Shown one piece after another: positions 36,439 to 48,400 of a stretch of DNA of 64,000 nt. The notes beneath the pieces were generated by a model. The model had not been told where the DNA came from. It was given only the letters and a program-made list of their open reading frames with translations, and ran no database searches. The DNA comes from Ptychodera flava (taxonomy: Eukaryota; Hemichordata; Enteropneusta; Ptychoderidae). The translations under genes and the position numbers were made by a program. The stretch lies in contig NC_091942.1 in assembly GCF_041260155.1 (NCBI RefSeq), positions 1,250,001 through 1,314,000 on the forward strand, written 5' to 3'. The first letter of the stretch is position 1, and the number at the start of each line of letters is the position of its first letter.

Positions 36439-39400
36439 GCATTATCATCATCATCATCATCATCATCATTATTATCACCATCATCACCATCATTGTTATC
36501 TTTATCTATATCATCATGTCTATTTCTATGTTCATTTCAGGGGATCCTGATGGTGGTGACATTCCTACCTTTCAGTGTAAGTGTATCTATTATGTTTCAA
36601 TATCCACTGAGTGACACTTGCTGTACCATTAAAGGGACAAAGTCGGCCTCTTTTCATGAATTTTGTTTGATACGAGTCACTATGTATATTGTCTGGACAT
36701 GTTGAAAGATACTGAATGAATAGGTGACCATGCATATATTCGACCCCGGTTTTTGACACGATCAATAAAACCATCGCGAGAAAGAGTAAATGGTCATGAC
36801 CATTAATTCAGCTGTTCACCGCTGTGAGCATCCGCATGTGAAAAAAAAACACTGTTCACGTCATGTCATATAATTATATGGCGCCAGATCGACAATGCAG
36901 TGTTTGGGATTCCCCTACAATCGATGCCGTCCTGAAGTTATATTTTGACGGTCAGCTTTGCATGCAGAACTTGACAACCAATCCTATTCTTCAATATACT
37001 GTTCTTTGCTGCGAAAAGGACCTTTTTCGAAAGGGCATTTCAAATACCTACAAGCTGCAACAATCGCGGCGCTGTTAGCCGACAACAACAGTCTCTCTAA
37101 CTGTGACCTATTGCCCAAATGGCAGCTTTGTTTCCATCTCGTACAACTCCATGGAGACTTTCCCATGGACCAGCAAACACAAAAATGTACAGATAAAAGT
37201 TCGAAGAATATGTTGGTGTTCGGGGCATGAATTTTACGATAGTCACAGCAATTATTGATAGAGGCTGATTTCCTGTAAGCGGCTGTTTGTGTTTGTTTAG
37301 CGGTCTTTGACTTCAGGCAAATCACTATCAGTCAGTGCAGCAAATGCTGCAAAGACTGCCATGCGATGCGAGTGACCAGAAGACAAGGGGGACTGCTGCT
37401 GTCATTGCTGCGGTCATTGCCATCCATGTACTCACTTGTGGTTCAAAATACCGTTCAACTTAACAAATAATTACATGAGGCCCAGAGAAATCCACCATCC
37501 AATAACATTCGTACAGATTTTGTGTTAAGAGGTAACCAACAATCGTGACCAGTATCGCTCTGCGGTGACACGATGTCACCGATGGGCGATGTTCAGTTGC
37601 ACTTCCAGCCGCAATGTTTCAAAGTTCAACAAGTGATCATCTGGATCATGTCATGTTTGCAAAAACACGGAATAGCAGCATGATGTCCTAACTAAAACTC
37701 TACCAAGATGTAGGTTTATCAATTTTTGCTCACAATAAAATACAAAATATGCACTCTAGTTTACTCTGCTAACTGTTTCACTATCAACATCACTGTAGCA
37801 ATAGATCTTACTATCATAGAACCATTGGATCTATGGTTTTATTAGCTACTGTAGACTACAGTCTATAGAAGCTATTGGGATGGGTATCCGTCCGGCGTCC
37901 GTCGTCAGTCTGTATGTATGTATGTATGTATGTATGTATCTATGTATGTATGTATGTATGTATGTACGGTATGTATGTATGTATGTATGTATGTATCTAT
38001 GTATGTCGGTTTGTGAAGATGTTCGTCCACTCAAATATCTTGAGAACCACAATACTTACAGGTTTGATATTTGTTGTGTAGATGGAAAATATGATTATGA
38101 GAAACTCTTTTTTTGTTTTTTGATATTGTTGAAAATATGCAAATTAGCTCAAAAAAGGCGTTTTTGGTAAAAATCTTCTTCTTCATAACCGCTGGTCAGA
38201 CAGCTTTGATATTTGGTATACAGGTCCCTAGGGATGACCTAACTTAGATTTGTTCACATTGTGATGAAATATGCAAATTTGTATTTTTAAGGAATTTTTT
38301 GTCATTTTTGGTCAAAAAGTTATTTCATCAAAACCGCTTGTCTGACAGCTTTGATATTTGATATACAGGTCCCTAGGGATGACCAACTTAGATTTTTTCA
38401 CATTGTGATGAAATATGCAAATTTGTATTTTTTAGAATTTTTTGTCATTTTTGGTCAAAAAGTTATTTCATCAAAACTGCTCGTCTGACAGCTTTGATAT
38501 TTGGTATACAGGTTTGTAGTGATGAACTGAAGTTGATATATCAAAATTATGATGAAATCTGCAATTTTGTAATTTTGGGGCAATTTTTGCCATTTTTGAT
38601 CAAAAAATTTGTCCCTCAAAAACTGCTGATATTTAGTACACAGGTTTGTAGGGTTATCTTATTTATAGTGCATCAAATAGTGATGAAATCTAGCAATTTT
38701 GTATTTTTTTGGCAATTTTTTGCCATTTTTATAGGCATAGATGGCAGTTTTCTATGCTGGCTATTGATGAATGTCTGTGTTTATAGGGGACACTGTAAGT
38801 ATGAGCCATACTGAAACAGTTCTCCTGCCATAAGAATACACTGTATTGCCAAAGGATCTCTGCTCTAACTTCATCAGGTATTATGCTATGTTTTGTTTCA
38901 TAGTCTGTGTCATCCGATAGTTAAACCTACAAGAAAATGCTCTTTAATTTTCACTATATAATACAGTAATTGTTTTGGCTTGTGCTTCTCGTTATTCGTT
39001 GTGCTTAAGTTTGTATGAAGGTACAGCCACTCATGCACTCTGAAAAAAACGACGATCTGAAGCAGTGGGCGTAGTAATTCATTATGTGATGGGGTTCAAC
39101 CATGGCGGTTAATTCAAATCGCATGGACGCCCAGACAAACATTGAACATTGCTGTACAGAGCAGGGAGGCGGTTTTATATATGCTTGAAGCCATCTATGG
39201 TCTTTGTTTGGGTCGCCTATTGATTTGACAGGGGATTTTTGCCATCGAAAAATATGTAGATAATGGCCAACTTTGTCCCTTTAATCTGTTTTTCTTCAGC
39301 ATATGTAGCTGTACTGTTCGGTCGATATACCACAAACAGAATGTGTGAAATTCAATTAGCATAGACATTGTTTAGACACAGTCCCTGGAGGGACCGTGGT

Positions 39401-42400
39401 TTAGACAATGAATTGCAATGTTGCTGAGTCAACAAGGGAGCATTACCTGTGCATGCACATTACAATGAGTACGGTAAGTTTGCCATGTACAGGTGTTCTG
39501 CAGTGACAGGCACAGAAAAATAATTATGAAAGTCTACCATTGTACCTTTGTCTTTTGATATTTTAAATTTCCTTAAATGTCAAAGAACTGTCATTTTACA
39601 GGATATTTCACTATAAAGTTCTAATTCACATGTCAACAAGTGTTCCTGTTGTCTGTTCCTCAGGGCTGTGTAAGATATTATGTAAAAGTTGTTGTACCTT
39701 GTGTGTTTTATCAGAGTGTTTCTGACATCTGTTCCTCCTGGCTTTGCCAGACGCAATCTAAGAAGTCTGGTACATCCAAAGGCAACAATTCAGTGTTCTT
39801 GATAGCCAGGCCTTAATTCCCTTTACATAAAGCTTCACAGCAATCAATACCTCATGCTGGTGTTGGTGTTCTACATCACAATTTTCTTAAGTATTTCCAG
39901 CAGTCTTTCTTGAAGCAATAGACTGACACAAGTAAGAATTTTTCCACCCTGTTAGTATTTACATCAGAGTCATCGATCATGTCTTGAATTGATTTCATTA
40001 TTTTTCCTTCCCAGTTTACTTTGCTGGGTAATTTTGTCTTTTTCAGACTACCCATAGGGATCTATTCACTGTGCATCATTATCATTGGACTCCTCCAGGT
40101 TAGTCTTGAAAAGCATACCTTCCAGCCCTCTTTCAGCATGGAATAGGCCAATCACCCACTACTAGCACCCCTCTTTCAGCATAGAAGAGGCTAATCACCC
40201 ACTGCTAGTACCCGTCTTTCAGCATGGAAGAGCCTAACAATCTACTGTTAACAGACAGAGTAATATGAGGTTATCATGAAAATACCACAAAAGATGCGCA
40301 AGGACATTGGCGCAATATATCGCCCGACACGAAGCATGAAAGCAGAGGGCGATGTGCGGTGCCAATGTCAGAGTGCATCCTTTTTGGTATTTTCGCAAGA
40401 ACCTCATTATTATACATCTCACATTCCTGACTGGGGCATCAAATTGTTAGAGTAGTGACCGTTTTCGTGCAATGTCAACAATTTTTCTTCTGATTTATAG
40501 CGCAAATGTGCAACACTGTCTGGGACGCGCCTAGGCTCTGCACTGGTACGTACGGAGAGCACTCGTCCATTGAGTCCCTTGAAACCATTCAACAGTGAAC
40601 ACGCAGATAAAGCCGCAGGGGATGGGGCGCCTTGAAACCGTACATGTTACGGAACAGGCGTTCCATACGGCTTTTTCAGTGCATGCAAAATTCTATTGTT
40701 CTCGATGGCAGATGTATAACAATGAAAGATATCATGATGCATACAATCTTCATTTCTCATTTTCAAAACTTATGAAGAGTTATTATCCAATCTTATGAGG
40801 AAATAAAAGATGACGATGACATTCAAGCGCAGACTCGCCTGTTTTATGCGAGGGCAATGCTCTTATTCAAGATTTTAAATTTGCATCGCTTTCAGTTAAA
40901 AACCACCTGTTTACTGTTTTCTGTGATGTCACTTTTTAGTCCCCACGGACACCGTCCCGGGGGGACTTATAGGTTTGGTCATGTCCGTGCGTGTGTGCGT
41001 CCGTGCGTGCGTGTGTGCGTGCGTGCGTGCGTGTGTGCGTCCGTCCGTCCTTCACGCAGATATCTCAGAGATGCAAGAAGCGATTTCATTCAAACTTGGT
41101 ACAAGGATTACTTCATATGTCATACAGATGCACGTCGATTTGTTTTGTGATACGATCCAATATGGCCGCCAGGCGGCCATTTTATTACGATTTTTTCATG
41201 TACAGAGCCATAACTCAGACATGTTTCAACCGATTTTATTCAAAGTTGGTACAAGGACATTGACCAATGTCATAGATATGCACGTCATTTTGTTTTGTGA
41301 TACGATCCAATATGGCCGCCAGGCGCCATTTTATTACGATTTTTTCATGTACAGAGCCATAACTCAAGACATGTTTCAACCGATTTATTCAAAGTTGGTA
41401 CAAGGACATTGATCAATGTCATAGATTGCACATCAATTTGTTTTGTGATACGATCCAATATGGCCGCCAGGCGGCCATTTTATTACGATTTTTTCATGTA
41501 CAGAGCCATATCTCAGACATGTTTCAACCGATTTTATTCAAAGTTGGTACAAGGACATTGACCAATGTCATAGATATGCACATCAATTTGTTTTGTGATA
41601 CGATCCAATATGGCCGCCAGGCGGCCATTTTATTACAATATTTTCATATACAGTGCCATAACTCAGACATGTTTTAACCGATTTTATTCAAAGTTGGTAC
41701 AAGGACATTGACCAATGTCATAGATATGCATGTCAATTTGTTTTGTGATACGATCCAATATGGCTGCTGTGTGGCCATTTTGTTACGATTTTTTCATATG
41801 CAGAGGCATAACTCAGGCATATCTCAACCGATTTTATTCAAAGTTTGGTACAAGGACATTGACCTATGTCTTACATATGTACGTCGATTTGTTATGTGAT
41901 ACAATCCAATATGGCCGCCAGGCGGCCATTTTATTACTGATGTTTTCATGTACAGAGCAATAACTCAGACATGTTTCAACGTATTTTATTCAAAGTTGGT
42001 ACAAGAGATTGACTAATGTCATACATATGCATGTCAATTTGTTATGTGATACGATCCAATATGGCTGCCTTGCGGCCATTTTGTTACGATTTTTTCATGT
42101 CGAGGGCCATAATACTCTAAGGCATATCTTAACCGATTTTATTCAAAGTTGGTACAAGGACATTAACCTATGTCATACATACATATGTATGTCAATTTGT
42201 TTCTTGATATGATCCAATATGGCTGCATGGCAGCCATTTTGTTACAATTTTTTCGTGTCCTTAGCCAAAACTTGGGCATGTCTCAACTAATTTTATTCAC
42301 CGATTTTATTCAAACTTAGTACAAGGACATTGACCTATGTCATACATATGCACATTGATTTGTTTTATGATACAGGCCGCTGTGTGGCCATTTTTTTCCG

Positions 42401-45400
42401 ATTTTTTTCATGTCTGGAACCATAACTCAGACATGTATCAAGCGAATTTATTCAAAGTTGGTACAAGGACATTGACTTATTTATACATATGTATGTCGAT
42501 TGGTTTCACAAGATGGTCCAATATGGCCACATGGTAGCAATTTTGTTATGGTTGTTTCATGTCGAGAGCCATAACTCTGGCAAGTCTCAACTGATCTTAT
42601 TCAAAGTTGGTACATGTACATTGACTTACGTCATACATATACATGTTGATTTTTTAAACAGTAAGATCAAATATCGCTGCATGGCGGTGATTTTGTTACA
42701 ATTTTCAGATGTACAGAGCCATAACTCAGACATATTTCCACCAGTATCATTCAAAGTTGGTACAAGGACATTGACCTATTTCATACATATGCTCGTCAAT
42801 TTGTTTCACGTCATGTAGCAGTAACATGTCAATTATTGAAGTTTCGTATGTAGGCTGATATGTCAAGAAATACGTACTGCATCAAATTCATGAAACTTTA
42901 TACAGATGTTAACTGATGTTAAGGTCACATTGCTTTAACATTGAAAAAGACATTTATCAGTGTCATTTTAATTAATTTGTAATTGCATAAGTAATGAACT
43001 TTCCTAATTAGGGTGATATAGCCACAAATTAATACAACGTCAAATGTGATGAAACTTGATACGATGTTGATCTCATAGTGTTGTAAATACTGCATCAAAC
43101 TTTATGAAATATGGTACCAGTGATAATCTGTCAAGTGTTAGAATCGTATGCAAAATGTTTTGCAACATCCTGTTGATTAATTCCTAGTTGACTCATTTTA
43201 TGAACTTTAGGATGGTGGCCTACATTGGTTTTATGTTTTCATCACCATGGAACTCATTCTTGGCCATTGAGCGCCATCTGTATCAAAGTATTTTATCACA
43301 GACCCAGGGTTCTGCCCACGCCGGACGGCGCTGGACGGGCCCGTCCGGCATCAGAATTTCCGACCAGCATTGACAAGTGACCGACCGGCACTTGCAGTTC
43401 AATGCTTTGAACAATCAACATGAATGTCTATGAGTGACACTTTTGAGGTCAAGCAGTTCATAAAATTGCATGAAGAGTTGATGAAAACAATGGTACTATA
43501 GAATGCCTTTCAATAAAATGCTATTTAAACAATACACTGGTTGATTACCGTACGCTGATTTTGCATATGAAAAGCTGTTCAGCTGTTGAACGTACGTTCA
43601 CAAGATCATCGCCCTAATGAACTAGACACGGTTTTCCTGTCACACAGTATCTCTGTTCGATCGAAAGAAGGAGAAAAACTGAAGTTTTTTTGCTTTGTAT
43701 CAAGGTTTATAACACCACAAAATGAAGTAGGGAAGCGAAAATGAGCACAAAAAACAGGACTTCTAACTAAAACGTACTCTTCAATGTTCAGTTCAAACTC
43801 AATGAGTGGCATTGTGGAAAGACTGCATGCAATGAAAGTCACGAGCAAGTTTGGTGTCAACGAATCCAGTCTTTGAATTATCAATGAACACTCACTTATT
43901 TTTCAGGTCAATAAGCCAAAAGTTACTTGTCCGTGGCAACAAGCCTCTCTGTTTGTGAATTTTCCCATTCTACAATGACTATCAAGAAGCAATTGAAGTG
44001 AATTTGACATCGAGAAATTCCACTTTCAAAACTATGGCCGATTAGCCAACCCCTAAGTTCTTGGTTTAAACTCTATAGAGTCTGCGCTGAGCAGTAACAA
44101 GACCACCTAGGTCATTTGAAAAAACACTGGATGCTGGTACAGTGCAATGGTAATCCAAACTTCATAGTGGTGAGGGATGATATAAGCACAGGAAAATGAT
44201 GACAAAAAAGTGGTACATTATTTTTCAGAAGCTTCAAAAGATTCCTTTACAACTACTAAAGATTGTTTTCTTTCTGTTTTGTTCAGTTAAACTGAAAAAA
44301 TACTTTGAAGGTACAGTGGAATTGGCTATTATTTGTATATCAAGCCCTAAGAATGTAAAAATACAAGCATATAAATGTTACAGTTTTCATGAATATTAAT
44401 GCTCATGAATATTAATGAGCCGTCCAGCACTCTTGGAACTCTGGGCAGAACCCTGCAGACCTAATTAATGACTCTTAGGACATGTAATCAAAGTACCCAT
44501 TAACAAGTGGGGACTGTGTCATCAACGATGACTTGTTGTACGTATCTTTAGTCTAATTTTTCTGTGAATGTTTTTAAGACAATGAGAAAAGCTTTTATCA
44601 GGTTTATCGTAAATTGACAGGTTTCACATACAATCATGTGCAAAGTAACAGCCTTTTGTTTGTTAACTTATCGATTTTAACATTTGACGAACTGTTTAGA
44701 AAAAAGTCCGTGGGTTTACTCAGTAGACTGCATATCTCTGATAACCCCCTTGTTTCAGCAGTTCTGAATTTTTCCATTTTCACATATAGTAAATTATGGA
44801 AAAGCTGGTGTAATTGGATTTTTTAACTCCTTTCTGTCATTTAACTTTTTATTTATCTGTTTTTGTCCATGTTATGTTGGACGTTGGAGGCAGTGGTTTG
44901 AGTAGTAATTTTAGCATACAATGTGAAAACAGTATTGGTCAGTAAAGGTTCAGTAGTCCATTGTTATTGCTAGCTACTGGCTCTTAACTACATTTTTAAT
45001 GCCAAAAACAACTTTACATTATTTATTTTGCTTTATATTTCCCTCAAGACTTTTACAGTTGTGTACGCATTCAAAGAAGGTGAAAGAATTCTTACCCAAG
45101 AGATCTATACAGATCCATCAAAGGTAAATTTCAAATCATTGCATCGTCAGTATCTTGTAAAGGCAGAGTCAGATATTTCAAGTAGTTTATTTATAGTGAC
45201 CCAGCTTGACCAATAAACCCTTTCACCACAATGGTTTGACCCATTTCTGTCATTGCAATTGTAAAGTAGGACCTCTATACACTGGGAAAAGGAGATGAAC
45301 AGGTTTAGACTGAGTGGTAGACAAATTGGCAGTAGTACTCTATACAACATGATTTTGATTGTGTCATATTTGTCTACAATCACTTCAGAACAAGAAACGA

Positions 45401-48400
45401 GCAGCGTTGATTCAAGTGTTGTTGACCAATCCTATGATCTGTCTTGTTGCCACGGTTGTCGGAGCAATAGATGGTGCTGCAGTAAGTACTATGACATCCA
45501 ATACCATATAAGGATTTGTTGAAAATTTATTGATGAGACTTTTGAAAAGCAGTAATATTGTGTGTGTGATGCTATACTTTGGCAAAACGCTACCAGGCTA
45601 TAAGCGTCGTGCCAAGAACAACAAAATATCAGATGTCCCTTTTCAGTGATATTTTCATCGACGGCAAATGCTCAATCATTTTTGTTGTCAAAAATTCCCC
45701 AGACTATAGCATTTTCTATGTACTGCATGTACATGTATCATATTGGATAGATTCCATGTAGGTTTTGAAGGAAATAGTATTCAGTTATTTCCTCTGCAAC
45801 CAGTATTCATAAAATATACACAAAGTGACAAGCCACACCAAACCAAAACAAAACCTGAGAAGTTTTAAATTGTTGCCATCTTTCATTTTGTTCTTCTTAT
45901 ATCATTTCAGGGGCAGGCATTGCTTTTATTGCTGTTGTTTGGACAACCAGTCAGGAAAACTGTGTTCTGGTTTTACAACAAATGCAAATTTAGTAAGTTG
46001 CTAACCCATATTTAAGCTGGTCACCCCTATTTCCCTGTACACAGGTCCACATTCACCATTGATAACGATGGGTTTGGGCCAAACCATGGTGGTGAATGGG
46101 TTAGCATTGTTGCTGGTTCATTCATTTATTAGCTTTACAAGCAGAGACTACTATCTACTAACAATAGACAGAATATGTTAGAAATTTCAGTTGTGAATTC
46201 ACCTTGTTCAGTAGATGAATGACAATCTTTTATCAGAAAAATTTCTCAGATTTTCAATTACCAAGCAGTCAACCCTCTTTGCCGTTTTACAGATTTTTTT
46301 CTCAAATTTGCAGTATCAGACAAAATCTGACATTGAACCTACTGGTACAGTGAAAAAGGGCTGAATGTTAATTATTTTGTTTTGTCCAGTTTTTCAGAGA
46401 TTGTTTTATTGTTTCAAATGAAAACCGTTCAGCTTTTTAGCTCCGCTGTCAGCGACGCGGAGCTTATCAAATAGGTTGATTTTCCGTCGTCGTCCGTCGT
46501 CGTCCGTCGTCCGTCGTCGTCGTCGTCGTCGTCGTCCGTCAACAATTGCCTTCTCCTCTGAAACCGCAAGTCCAATTGCTTTGAAATTTTATATGCGGTT
46601 CACTTGGGGTGACCTCACTTAAGTTTGTTCAAATCGTGGTGAAATTTGCATATTTGTATTTTTGGGGCATTTTTTGGTGTTTTTGGTAAAAAAATCTTCT
46701 TTTCTCAAACCGCTTGTCCGATTGCTTTGAAATTTAATATGCAGTTTACTTATGGTGACTTCAGTCAGATTTCTTCATCGTGGTGAAATTTGCATATTTG
46801 TATTTTTAAGGCAATTTTTGTCATTTTGGTAAAAAAATCTTTAAAAATCTTCTTCTTCAAAACTACCGGTCAGATAGCTTTGAAATTTGGTACATATGTC
46901 CCTAGGGATGATCTATTTAAGATTTGTTCAAATTGTGAAGAAATATGCAAATTTGCATTTTTAAGGCAATTTTTGCCATTTTTGGTCAAAAAATGTATTT
47001 CTCAAAAGTACTGGTCTGATAGTTTTGAAATTTGGTATACAGGTTTCTATAGATGCACTTAGTAATATATATGAATTCTGATGAAATCTGTAATTTTGTA
47101 TTTTTGGGCAATTTTTGCCATTTTTGGTCAAAAATGTGTATTGCCAAAACTACTCATCTGATAGCTTTGAAATTTGGTATAGAGTTCCTACACATGAACT
47201 AAATGATATGTATTGAAATTATGATGAAATCTGCAATTTTGTATTTTGGGGCAATTTTTGCCATTTTTGGTCAAAAATGTGTATTTCCAAAAGTACTCAT
47301 CTGATAGCTTTGCAATTTAGTATACAGGTTCCTACAGATCACCTTAATGATATTTGTAGAATTATGATGAAATCTGCGATTTTGTAATTTTGGGGCAATT
47401 TTTGCTATTTTTGGTCAAAAAACGTGTTTCTCAAAAAGTACTGGTCTGATAGCTTTGAATTTGGTATACAGGTTCCTACAGATGAGCTAAGTAATATATA
47501 TTTAATTTCTCCTGAAATCTGTAATTTTGTATTTTTGGGGCAATTTTTGCAATTTTAGGTCAAAAATGTGTATTTCAACAACTGCTCATCTGATAGCTTT
47601 GAAATTTGGTATACAGGTTTCCATAGATGAACTACATGATATTTATTGAAATAATGATGAAATCTGCATTTTGAATTTTGTGGCAATTTTTCCCATTTTT
47701 GGTCAAAATATGTGTTTCTCAAAAAGTACTGGTCTAACAGCTTTGAAATTTGGTATACAGGTTTCTATAGATGAACTCAATTTGATCTTTTGAAATTATG
47801 ATGAAATCTGCAATTTTTATTTTGGGGGGGCAATTGTTGCCATTTTTGGTCAGAAAATTTTATTCTCAAAACACTACTCATCAGATAGCTTTGGTTGACA
47901 TGTTCCTAGGGATGATCCGATGTGATATATTCAAAGTATGATGAAATCTTCAATTGTGTATTTTTGCAGCTTATTTTAGCCACTTTTTTCTGGCCACTGC
48001 ATTGAGCTATCAAAGATTTCCTCCTTCTTCATCAACATGTGTCAAAAATAGTTATTCTCTACATAAACACAGCGGAGCTATATCGGCCGCTAGGTCGCTT
48101 GTTAAATTACAAATGTCTGAGAACAGTCTTCATGGATTCTTATAATTTTGCAGGAATTGGTAGGACTTCTTTACCAGATGCCGAGTTCATTCCGGACAAA
48201 TTCACAAATGAAGTTCTTTCCATGGAACGTGTGGAAGCATTCAGTGATGGAGTCTTTGCTATTGTTGCAACACTAATTATTCTGGATATCTGGTATGGCA
48301 TCAGACTTTCATCTCAAAATCTTAGTCCCTGCAACTGTCAGAACTTACTGATAGTTACAGAAAGTTACAGAAACTTGTCGCCATTGACATGTGTGATCGA

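Noticed and set aside
36170-36614. Met/Ile-rich ORFs on both strands
   Set aside because: Products of the (ATC/ATT)n microsatellite.
37815-37835. CATAGAACCA / TGGATCTATG palindrome as a seventh micro-insertion
   Set aside because: Arms have a mismatch and differ from the CCCT core; flanks TTACTAT and GTTTTAT match at only 4 of 7.
40857-42818. Series of similar ORFs (…FVIRSN…, …NLFCDTIQYG…)
   Set aside because: They follow a 149-150 bp non-coding tandem repeat; frames change between units and there is no start or splice context.
41050-42820. Regular ~150-bp array considered as a CRISPR-like array
   Set aside because: Units are contiguous and diverged with no unique spacers, and the genes are eukaryotic.
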